From positions 1 through 44,107 of the forward strand of contig JAISGD010000025.1 of NCBI GenBank assembly GCA_031263195.1: a DNA stretch of 44,107 nt, in the 5' to 3' direction. The position numbers and the translations under genes are program-made. This stretch comes from Campylobacteraceae bacterium (lineage in GTDB: Bacteria > Campylobacterota > Campylobacteria > Campylobacterales > Campylobacteraceae). Shown one piece after another: positions 34,572-42,711 of the stretch. The stretch's first letter is position 1; every line of letters begins with the position of its first letter. The notes below the pieces were generated by a model. The model ran no database searches. It was not told where the DNA came from and worked only from the letters and a program-made list of their open reading frames with translations.

Positions 34572-35351
34572 TTAATCTCGTCCTTTCCAAAAGACTACTT
34601 TTTGCTCAACAAGACGAACCGCCCAATCTAACAAAATGCCTGTAATTCCCATAAGAAAAATACCCATAAAGATGATATCGCTTCTTAAAAATCTACTCGC
34701 ATCCAACACAAGCCACCCTATACCGGATACTGCCGCCACCATCTCTGCCGCCACTAAAGTTGTATAAGCTACCCCAAGCGCCGTTCTGATACCAATAAAG
34801 ATTTCGGGCAAACATGAGGGGAAACTTACATAAAAAAATATTTGCCATTTTGACGCTCCAAGCATCATGGCATGATTAATATAATCTTTTTTTACCGTTT
34901 GCATAGCTCCTACGCATGATATAAATATTGGGGCAAAAGCCGCTAAAGCCAAAAGAGCGATTTTAGACGAGTTGTCTATGCCCATCCAAAGCACTATCAG
35001 TGTATAGTAGGCGAGCGGCGGAAGAGGTCTTAAAAACTCAACTACAGGTTCAAATACAGCCGCGATTTTTGAACTGTAACCGCTGGCAAGTCCAAGAGGT
35101 ACAGCAGTTGCTACGGCAATAAAAAAAGCTATGACCAAACGCTCCAAACTGTCAAACAGATGTTTTAATATGGATACCTCTTTATAACCTTCGTTCCATA
35201 TCAAAACAGATGTGTCAAATACCTTTTTGGGAGATGGAATCATAACGCTTGATACTAACTCCAATTTTGTTACCGCATACCACAGTATAAATATGGCGGC
35301 TATGGTTACTGCTGTTAGTATCTTGTTTGTTATGGTTTTTCTCATGAACAA
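34572..35351 (-). CDS. tauC: Taurine/sulfonate ABC transporter permease
   Basis: 259 residues with six membrane segments. The EAA-type loop that contacts the ATPase is GASKWQIFFYVSFPSCLPE followed by IFIGIRTALG. The end AAVSGIGWLVLDASRFLRSD is shared with TauC/SsuC/NrtB. It starts 4 bases after the end of the broken aminotransferase, so it depends on that transcript and the promoter at 36699-36727. Confidence 0.88.
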   Translation of the reverse strand: MFMRKTITNKILTAVTIAAIFILWYAVTKLELVSSVMIPSPKKVFDTSVLIWNEGYKEVSILKHLFDSLERLVIAFFIAVATAVPLGLASGYSSKIAAVFEPVVEFLRPLPPLAYYTLIVLWMGIDNSSKIALLALAAFAPIFISCVGAMQTVKKDYINHAMMLGASKWQIFFYVSFPSCLPEIFIGIRTALGVAYTTLVAAEMVAAVSGIGWLVLDASRFLRSDIIFMGIFLMGITGILLDWAVRLVEQKVVFWKGRD

Positions 35352-35355
35352 TCTT

Positions 35356-36670
35356 TTATAATTTGCTATCTATTTCGCACAGCACTTCATCCAATATATT
35401 CAGTGCTTCCAAAAGTTCGTCTTTGGTTATAATAAGAGGCGGAGCTACTATAATATTGCTTCCTCTTCCTATAGTAGCAAAACCTCTCTTTTTGAGTAGA
35501 TTTATCACGAAAGGAATTTTATCATTCAAAGGTTTTCTTGTGCGTTTATTAGCCACAAGTTCAACCGCCGAGAAAAGTCCTATACTTCTTGTATTTCCGA
35601 TGCTTTTATGTTTTTTCTCAAAAGATGCGAGCGTTTGTTTTAAAATTTTACCAAGATCGCGTACATGCTCAAAAATATGATATTCATCATAATAGTCCAA
35701 TACCGCGCTCCTGCGGCACAAGCTAATGGATGAGCGTTGTATGTAGACCCCCGCACAAAAGCTGATGAGTATCATAAAAAGAGGCTATCTCTTTGCTTAC
35801 TATTACTCCTCCAAGAGGAACATATCCGCATGTAATGCCTTTGGCAAAGGTGATAATGTTCGGTTCAACGTCAAAATTTTCGAAAGCGAACAATCTCCCC
35901 GTTCTGCCAAACCCTCCCATAACCTCGTCAAAATGCAAAAGTATATTAAATTCATCGCATAACTTTCGCACGCCTTCAAGATAGCCCTTGGGCGGTATAA
36001 TGACGCCGTTAGTGCCTGCTATCGCTTCAAGAGTTATAGCGGCTATATTGGTTGGATCTTCAGCTATGATTTGATCATGTAGAAGTTCAAGATAATATCT
36101 TGTTATCTCTTTTTCATTTTTAAATTTAATCTTTTCTCTATAGATGTATGGCGTTAAAAATTTTATAAATCCGTCGACAGACGGACGTTCTGCCGCAAAA
36201 CGTCTAACGTCTCCCGAAAGATTTCCGGCGCCTATCGTGGAGCCATGATAACTGCGATATGATGAAAAGATTTTATGTTTGCCGCTGAATGCTCTAGCTA
36301 TCAATATGGCGTTATCGTTTGATTCCGCCCCGCTGCATGTAAAAAATACTTTCGCCATATTTGAGGGTGATTTTTCAATGAGTTTTTTAGCAAGAAGCGA
36401 ACGGGGAGCAGCAGCATGTGCCGGAGCTATGTACGTAAAACTGTCAAGCTGTTTTTTTATAGCTTCGTTTATCTCGTTATTGCAATGTCCCAAATTTGAA
36501 TTAACAAGCTGTGAGGACATATCAAAATATCTTTTACCCTCATAATCCCAAAAAAATACTCCTTTGGCATGAGAGACAGCGATAGGGTCTTGGTCTTTTT
36601 GTATAACCCAAGGTCTTAAGTTATAACGCAAATCGTTATTTAAAACCACATTTTTGATATTTTTCCCCAT
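35356..36670 (-). pseudogene. Class III (omega) aminotransferase, taurine-pyruvate-type, with two frameshifts
   Basis: The whole reads as a normal ~440-residue class III PLP aminotransferase: GKRYFDMSSQLVNSNLGH, FFTCSGAESNDNA, SSYRSYHGSTIG, HFDEVMGGFGRTG, and PLP lysine in TFAKGITCGY. The first frame stops soon after QLLCGG. A third frame then carries STYNAHPLACAAGA, and a last frame resumes at VLDYYDEYHIF and runs to RGSNIIVAPPLI. One G is missing in the C5/G5 run at 35748-35752 and one near 35704-35708. Similarity and operon with TauABC suggest taurine to sulfoacetaldehyde. It is either a fresh pseudogene or two indel errors. Confidence 0.82.
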
Positions 36671-36698
36671 AAATTACCTTTTTGTAGCAAATAGGCGA

Positions 36699-36727
36699 AT
36701 AATAGCGAAAATATTATTAAATGTCAA
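36699..36727 (-). promoter_or_regulatory. Near-consensus sigma-70 promoter of the taurine operon
   Basis: On the minus strand TTGACA (36722-36727) is followed after exactly 17 bases by TATTAT (36699-36704). The aminotransferase ATG is 29 bases further on, with AAGG as ribosome site. A strong -35 is unusual for this phylum. Confidence 0.7.
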
Positions 36728-36747
36728 CAATTCATATCTATATACTT

Positions 36748-36778
36748 AGGTATAAAAAATGGACAAATTTTTATACCT
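36748..36778 (-). promoter_or_regulatory. 11-bp perfect inverted repeat, probable regulator-binding site
   Basis: AGGTATAAAAA (36748-36758) and TTTTTATACCT (36768-36778) are exact reverse complements with a 9-base spacer. The repeat ends about 20 bases upstream of the -35 box of the taurine operon promoter, where an activator would bind. No regulator gene for it lies in the window. Confidence 0.6.
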
Positions 36779-36993
36779 CCATCAATAATTTTCATGCTAC
36801 ATATTGATTGTTACATGTATAAAAATAGAATTTAAAAAGGTAGGTGGCAGCAAAAAAGGCATTAATATGAGAAAATCGTATCAAAAAAAGATCAAAAGTT
36901 TATCAGCTCCAACTAATCGTTAGAGCAATAGTAATTGCGGTTTGTAATATTAAAACTCTATAAATACTGTGACAATTACTAACGTAGACCAAA

Positions 36994-38202
36994 TTATGCG
37001 TTAGCAGTTTTTCTTAGAAAATACTCTTCCATTGCCTCTGCTACGCGCTTTGAGAAGCTAACAGCCTCTACAACCGTCCTGGCGCCCGTCACAACGTCAC
37101 CCGAAGCAAAGACGCCGTCTTTGGTTGTTCTGCCGCTATCATCGGTTATGATTAGTCCGTTATCTTTGACTTCTATGCCTTTATTGTTTGTTACTATCAA
37201 ATCTCTTGGAGCTTGCGAAACTGCGACTAAAACAGAGTCTGCTTCCGAAAAGCCCTCCGTCATACTTTCGTCTGTAGCGCGATATTTGACTCCTTCTCTT
37301 GTCAACTCAATAGGCTCTTTGAAAAAATCAAACTTCACACCGTCTATTTTTGCGCATTCTATTTCGTGTTTTTCTGCACTCATATGTTCTTCATCTTTTC
37401 TATACATTACAACCACTTCACGCACTCCGTGTCTTACAGCTGTTCTGGCTACATCCATAGCGACATTTCCGGCGCCCAATACTATAACTTTGCTGCCCAG
37501 ACTGTAAACTTCAGGATTTTTTAGATAATCAATCGCAAAATGTACATTTCCAAGTGTTTCGCCTTTTATATTAAGCTTTCTTGGCGACCAAACGCCTGTG
37601 CCGATAAATACGGCGTCAAAACCATCTCTTGAGAGTTCGTCAAGAGTTAGATTTTTACCCATCATGGTATTTGGGCGGATTACTACGCCAAGTTGCAAAA
37701 GCCTTTCGGATAGCGTATCGAGGATTTGTTTATGCAATCTAAATTCCGGTATGCCATATCTTAGAACGCCGCCTATTTTATCATTGCCCTCATATATTGT
37801 TACGCCGTGTCCTTTATTTGCCATTATAAAAGCAAGTGCAATGCCTGCTGGTCCACTGCCTATAATTGCTATATTTTTACCTGTATATTCATGCTTTGTA
37901 AAGCGCATTTTATCGATATAGAAATTGGAAATGTAATTCTCTATACTGCCAACGCTTACGGGAGCGCCTTTTTTGTTTAGCACACAGTGCCCTTCACAGT
38001 GCTTTTCATGTGGACAGACAACCGAACAGACAACGGAGAGCGGATTGTTGGCAAATAACATTGCGCCTGCGCCTTCAATATCGCCGGCTAAAAAAAGTTT
38101 TATCATATCCGGTATAGGCGTGTTCACAGGACACCCTTTTTGACAGGATGGTCTTTTGCAGCCAAGACAGGTTCTTGCATTATCTATAACATATTTATTC
38201 AT
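36994..38202 (-). CDS. gltD: GltD-like NAD(P)-dependent FAD oxidoreductase with N-terminal Fe-S region
   Basis: 402 residues. The N-terminus has cysteine clusters CLGCKRPSCQKGCP and CSVVCPHEKHCEGHC for two Fe-S centres. The FAD loop is IIGSGPAGIALAF and the NADPH loop VLGAGNVAMDVARTAV; the C-terminal ASGDVVTGARTVVEA is conserved. This is the glutamate synthase small-subunit family, but related proteins are sulfide or ferredoxin-linked reductases. No large subunit is in the window, so the electron acceptor is open. It is slightly short (usual ~450-480). Confidence 0.85.
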   Translation of the reverse strand: MNKYVIDNARTCLGCKRPSCQKGCPVNTPIPDMIKLFLAGDIEGAGAMLFANNPLSVVCSVVCPHEKHCEGHCVLNKKGAPVSVGSIENYISNFYIDKMRFTKHEYTGKNIAIIGSGPAGIALAFIMANKGHGVTIYEGNDKIGGVLRYGIPEFRLHKQILDTLSERLLQLGVVIRPNTMMGKNLTLDELSRDGFDAVFIGTGVWSPRKLNIKGETLGNVHFAIDYLKNPEVYSLGSKVIVLGAGNVAMDVARTAVRHGVREVVVMYRKDEEHMSAEKHEIECAKIDGVKFDFFKEPIELTREGVKYRATDESMTEGFSEADSVLVAVSQAPRDLIVTNNKGIEVKDNGLIITDDSGRTTKDGVFASGDVVTGARTVVEAVSFSKRVAEAMEEYFLRKTANA

Positions 38203-38236
38203 AATAAGCCTCGCTGTTTTTTAAATAAAATTTTAT

Positions 38237-38242
38237 ATTATA
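38237..38242 (-). promoter_or_regulatory. -10 element of gltD-like gene
   Basis: TATAAT on the minus strand 34 bases before the ATG, with a GAGG ribosome site between. No good -35 hexamer at 17 bases. Confidence 0.4.
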
Positions 38243-38317
38243 CACTTAAAACACAATACTATATCAAAAAAAGAATTTTTGAGGCGGTTTTTTCAGTATA
38301 TAAAATCTTTATGAGTA

Positions 38318-39286
38318 TTATTGGTACAAAAGCTTATGAATCAAATCCGATCGTTCATGGAGTGATTTGGCAAGATTACCAAAACCGGAAATCCAGCCTT
38401 TTTTCATTGTAGTAAAATATAGATTTTTACTGCATGCCAAAACAAACAAATCGGTAAGTGTATCAATATTTGTCTGAAATCTATCAAGTTTTTTATTCGT
38501 ATGCAAAGGTTTTTCTTGTGTATCGGGAATGTTTGTAACTATTTGAAGTCTATCTCCCCAAAACTCTTTTGCATAAGTTTGGCATTTGTAACTATCCGTA
38601 CAAAGCACAATTTTTTTATTCAATTTATCATTGATTTTGGTAAAAAACTCTTTGTAGTCTGTTTTATAATCCGAGTTTCGTACATGTATGGCGTCATATT
38701 CGCCAAGAGAGTCAACAATAGTGCGAATATGCGTTTTTAAATTATTCTTAAGCATTAACTTTTTAAACATTAAAATAGATCTATCTCCGCCACCGCTATC
38801 TTCATATACTAAAACTTGTTCATCATAATCTTTTGAAAAATCAAAAACAGCTTGCGTATCAAATGGGCTATTGATAATTATTTCTAATTTTTTATAATCA
38901 GACTTTTTGACATTCGAGAGAGAAAGTAAATAAGAGGGATTTAAAAACACTCCTTTAGGCGCGATAAAATATTTATCAAAGTCATCCAAAAACCCGGAAC
39001 GACTAGTATCTATATATAAAATTCTATTGTACAATTTTGCGTATTCATAGCATTTTTCAATTCTTACTAGCATATCATTAAATCCGCCGTGTGGTCGGCA
39101 AATAATTGCCTTTTTATTCAAAGTCGTTACAGACAATTTTTTATAAAAATATTTGATATGAGCTTTAAACAATTTGTTCCTAAAATTTTGCCTCTTTGTT
39201 TTTACAGGTATAAGTTCGGCAAAAATACGAATAAAAAAGTTTGGTATTTTATAAAGATATTTTGCATATATTGCAATAAATTTCAT
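38318..39286 (-). CDS. Putative fucosyltransferase-like glycosyltransferase
   Basis: 322 residues. The N-terminus is basic and hydrophobic (membrane association). CRPHGGFNDMLVRIEKCYEY, then YDAIHVRNSDYKTDYKEFF and KIVLCTDSYKCQTYAKEFWG, and the late LTDLFVLACSKNLYFTTMK match the GT-B, O-FucT/NodZ-like layout, where HxRxxD and (S/C)xD residues bind GDP-sugar. Probably acts on surface glycans. It is more AT-rich than its neighbours, as glycan genes often are. Substrate unknown. Confidence 0.65.
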   Translation of the reverse strand: MKFIAIYAKYLYKIPNFFIRIFAELIPVKTKRQNFRNKLFKAHIKYFYKKLSVTTLNKKAIICRPHGGFNDMLVRIEKCYEYAKLYNRILYIDTSRSGFLDDFDKYFIAPKGVFLNPSYLLSLSNVKKSDYKKLEIIINSPFDTQAVFDFSKDYDEQVLVYEDSGGGDRSILMFKKLMLKNNLKTHIRTIVDSLGEYDAIHVRNSDYKTDYKEFFTKINDKLNKKIVLCTDSYKCQTYAKEFWGDRLQIVTNIPDTQEKPLHTNKKLDRFQTNIDTLTDLFVLACSKNLYFTTMKKGWISGFGNLAKSLHERSDLIHKLLYQ

Positions 39287-39338
39287 ATGAAATTCCTCTT
39301 TTATTTTTTAATTTTCGCAAGTTCAAAATCGATATATT

Positions 39339-40337
39339 TTATTCAATGCTCCATGAGAGTTTTTTTCCTGCAAACATTGGTATTATGCCATCAAACTCTT
39401 TAGAGATTGTCTGTTCTTTTTTTTGTAAAATGACCTCTTTGTTCGGCGTGGTAATGTTGTAAATATTTCGAGCGTTATCGCTAACAAACGCTTGAAGGTT
39501 TGTTAGTTTGTCATGTTGTTCAAAAAGTTCAGCCAATGCGCTCAAAGCAATGGGCGCGCTAAAGATACCGGCAGCACAACCGCAACACTCTTTTTTGCTA
39601 ACAGGATGCGGTGCGGAGTCACTGCCGAACATAACTTTTTTATCAGCATTTATGGCAATTTGCACCAATGCCTCTTTGTCTTCATAAGTTTTGGCTATGG
39701 GTTTGCAAAACAGATGCGGGTTCAAAAGCCCGCCTGCAACATCATCAAGCGTTATCAATAGATGGTGCAGGGTTATAGTAGCGTATAGATTGTCATATTT
39801 TCTTAGCAGACTTACACTCTCTTTTGTTGTGATATGTTCCATTATAATGGTGAGTTTAGGAAAAGCATTTGCTATGTTTTCATAGATTGCGCCGAACTCT
39901 CTTTCTCTGTCCATCACAAAACCGTCTGTTTCGCCATGTACGCACAGCGGGATATCAAGTTCGCTCATCGCTTCAAAAATATGAGACAATTTTTTGATAT
40001 CTATATCGCTGACACCGCATTCGGAGTTTGTCGTTACGCCGCTTGGGTAGAGTTTGACGGCACTGACAAACGGCTTTGCCTCTTTTAAAAATTCAGGCGT
40101 ATAACTCTCTTGAAAAAATAGACTCATATAAGGCGTAAAAATCTCTTCACCGCAAGCTTTCAATATCCGCTCTTTATATTCTTTAAGAGTTTTTATGGTT
40201 GTGATGGGTGGTGTTAGGTTTGGCATAATAAGCGCACCGGCAAAATTTTTCGCACTATATTTGGCTATATCACTCAACATCTTGCCGTCTCTTAAATGCA
40301 AATGCATATCAAGCGGTGAATTTAGTGTCAACCTCAC
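39339..40337 (-). CDS. pyrC: Dihydroorotase PyrC
   Basis: 332 residues. GTG start directly after the glnB TAA (TAAGTG), with GGAGAGG inside the end of glnB as the ribosome site. Zinc ligands: MHLHLRDG near the start, carboxylated lysine in AVKLYPSG, LCVHGET, IMEHITT and FGSDSAPHP. It closes carbamoyl aspartate to dihydroorotate in pyrimidine synthesis. Length and motifs match the class II form. Confidence 0.95.
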   Translation of the reverse strand: MRLTLNSPLDMHLHLRDGKMLSDIAKYSAKNFAGALIMPNLTPPITTIKTLKEYKERILKACGEEIFTPYMSLFFQESYTPEFLKEAKPFVSAVKLYPSGVTTNSECGVSDIDIKKLSHIFEAMSELDIPLCVHGETDGFVMDREREFGAIYENIANAFPKLTIIMEHITTKESVSLLRKYDNLYATITLHHLLITLDDVAGGLLNPHLFCKPIAKTYEDKEALVQIAINADKKVMFGSDSAPHPVSKKECCGCAAGIFSAPIALSALAELFEQHDKLTNLQAFVSDNARNIYNITTPNKEVILQKKEQTISKEFDGIIPMFAGKKLSWSIE

Positions 40338-40685
<348 letters not shown>

Positions 40686-41213
40686 TTAGTTGGTTTTTAT
40701 ATATGCCTTAATAATGACTTGCGGTTCTATGGGTTTGTCGGTTTTATCTGTTGCACTGTTTTCTATCGCTTTAACGGTATCAAATCCGTCTATGACTTCA
40801 CCGAAAATTGTATGATATCCATTGAGCCAGGGAGTCGGAGCTGTTGTTATGAAAAATTGACTTCCATTTGTATTTTTGCCGGCATTTGCCATAGCTAAAA
40901 GATATGGTTTCTCAAAAAGCATGTATGGTGAAAATTCGTCCGGAAATGGTCTGCCCCAAATACTCGCGCCGCCCATACCCGTACCTGTCGGATCGCCGCC
41001 TTGTATCATAAAATTTTTGATAACGCGATGAAAAGTGACATTGTCATAGTAACCGTTTTTTACGAGAGTGGTAAAATTTTCATAAGCCATTGGAGCGACT
41101 TTTGGATAAAGTTTTATGGTGATATTGCCGCTATTTGTTTCTAATATGACTGTCTCTTGCGCGTTAGCAACAAAGACGCATAACACTATAGCCAATAGTA
41201 ATTTGCGCAGCAT
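40686..41213 (-). CDS. Periplasmic peptidyl-prolyl cis-trans isomerase (cyclophilin)
   Basis: 175 residues from ATG 41213, which has AAGGAG just upstream; an earlier in-frame start at 41252 lacks one. Signal peptide LRKLLLAIVLCVFVANA is followed by a single cyclophilin domain: FHRVIKNFMIQGGDPTGTG, MANAGKNTNGSQFFIT and NGYHTIFGEVIDG. It catalyses proline isomerisation in the periplasm. The gene is PpiA-like by location and PpiB-like by size. It leads the ppi-glnB-pyrC run. Confidence 0.93.
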   Translation of the reverse strand: MLRKLLLAIVLCVFVANAQETVILETNSGNITIKLYPKVAPMAYENFTTLVKNGYYDNVTFHRVIKNFMIQGGDPTGTGMGGASIWGRPFPDEFSPYMLFEKPYLLAMANAGKNTNGSQFFITTAPTPWLNGYHTIFGEVIDGFDTVKAIENSATDKTDKPIEPQVIIKAYIKTN

Positions 41214-41753
41214 ACTGCTCCTTTCGGATAAAATATTTTTATATAATAACAAAAAAGAGTTTAAAAAACATAGCTAAGTATGTTTGGGCATTATAATATA
41301 TGCAAGATGATAGAAACTGTCTGCTTTGTCAATATCGCATTCATTCAAAACTTTGGCAGTCAATAAATATAAAACATACTATGTAATTTTATAGTAGTAC
41401 ATTTTGCAAATTTGAATAAATTAAATTTGGCAATATCAATGCATCAAAGTGAATGTATTTGATTTGCCAAATCATGATTTATGCTAAGTCATCTTTGTGA
41501 TTTTATCAATGGAAACATTGATATTTATTTTGCCAAATGAACTTTCTCATATATTTTACAAACATGTCACGTAATAAATAGATATCATTTGGAAGCATAG
41601 GAATTATTAGAATGTGCAGCCTGATGAGATCAACGATATTTGCACATTTGATTATTCATTTCACTCTTGTATAATCGTCACTTGTTTTGAGAAATGGCGT
41701 ATATGTTGTAGTGTGGTAATATTTATATCTAAAAACAGTTCGCAAGAATTAAA
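41214..41753. other. Gene-free region with nested inverted repeats
   Basis: About 540 bases with no credible ORF. TATCAATG-GAAA-CATTGATA (41504-41523) is a perfect 8-bp hairpin with a GAAA tetraloop. ATTTGGCAA (41425-41433) pairs with either TTGCCAAAT at 41464-41472 or TTGCCAAAT at 41530-41538, so two alternative large stems can form. It may hold a small RNA or regulatory leader; nothing identifies which. Confidence 0.45.
41425..41538. repeat. Cluster of competing inverted repeats
   Basis: One arm ATTTGGCAA at 41425-41433 and two identical opposite arms TTGCCAAAT at 41464-41472 and 41530-41538. The first and third copies also share an adjoining CAATATCAATG / CATTGATATT extension. Between the second and third lies the GAAA-loop hairpin (41504-41523). 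The mutually exclusive pairing resembles an attenuator or a decayed transposon end pair. Confidence 0.5.
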
Positions 41754-42542
41754 TTAGCCGTTTATCCACTCTTCAACGTTTTGCATTTTATCATGTGCTG
41801 TCATATCTATTTTTATTGGCGTTAAAGAGATGAAACCTTGATTGAGCGCAAAAATATCGCTTTGCTCATCAAATTCTCTCTGCCAGGTTAAAGACTCCAC
41901 TCCTATCCAATAGTACTCTTCGCCGCGCGGGTTTTTATTGACCAGTACGCCGGTATCATATGCTCTCTCGCCGCCTCTTGTTACTTTGTAGCCTTTACAC
42001 TCTTTGGGTTCTATAGGTGGGATATTTACATTCAAAAACTCTCTTTTATCAAGAGGCAGACTACCTTGTAGAATCTTTTTTGCTAATTCATATGCCGCTT
42101 GCGCCGCTAACTCGTAGCTAAATGTCTCCAAAGACCCTATGCCGTTTGTGTAGTACTGTGATATGGCAAATGACGGGATACCATGTAAAATCCCCTCCAT
42201 AGCTCCACCAGCTGTTCCGCTGTAAGTGATGTCTTCACCAAGATTTGCTCCGCGATTTATGCCGCTGACTATAAGGTCAGGCTGTCTATCTTTTTTAAAT
42301 AGAGCGTTTAGCGCAAGATATATACAATCGCTGGGCGTTCCGTCGTCAAGTTTGAAAAAGTCGTCATCCACTCTTATAAATTTAAGCGGTTTGGTTACTG
42401 TCAAAGAGTGTCCGCATGCTGATTTTTCAGTGGATGGTGCTACGATGGTAACGCTGCCTAAAGATTTTAATGCGTCTCTCAGCGCAAGTAAACCTTTACT
42501 TTCATATCCATCGTCATTTGTGATTAAAATCCGTTTTTGCAT
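41754..42542 (-). CDS. surE: 5'/3'-nucleotidase SurE
   Basis: 262 residues from ATG 42542 (MQKRILITNDDGYESKG), preceded by AAAGG; an earlier in-frame codon at 42590 is not supported. The metal site DD in TNDDG, SACGHSLT, SGINRGANLGEDITYSGTA and GGAMEGILHG are canonical. SurE removes phosphate from nucleoside monophosphates in stationary phase. It lies next to a truncated exoprotein fragment. Confidence 0.95.
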   Translation of the reverse strand: MQKRILITNDDGYESKGLLALRDALKSLGSVTIVAPSTEKSACGHSLTVTKPLKFIRVDDDFFKLDDGTPSDCIYLALNALFKKDRQPDLIVSGINRGANLGEDITYSGTAGGAMEGILHGIPSFAISQYYTNGIGSLETFSYELAAQAAYELAKKILQGSLPLDKREFLNVNIPPIEPKECKGYKVTRGGERAYDTGVLVNKNPRGEEYYWIGVESLTWQREFDEQSDIFALNQGFISLTPIKIDMTAHDKMQNVEEWING

Positions 42543-42711
42543 ATCGCAACCTTTAGTTTTGAAAAAAATTATACCCAAAATATCTGACAAAAAATGGCTT
42601 ATAATACAAACGTTTTTATATATTATGATAAATTTATAAAATGAGATTTATTTATGATTCAATTTAAGTATGTGCTATTATAAGCACATTGTGAATATAT
42701 ACTCTTTAACT

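Noticed and set aside
29500-38700. Recurring ACATGTA/TACATGT motif in several gaps and genes
   Set aside because: The hexamer count is about what base composition predicts over 44 kb, with copies in coding DNA, so it is not evidence of a dedicated site.
42671-42688. TGTGCT-ATTATA-AGCACA stem between surE and the exoprotein fragment
   Set aside because: Only six pairs and no U-tract on either strand; too weak to call.
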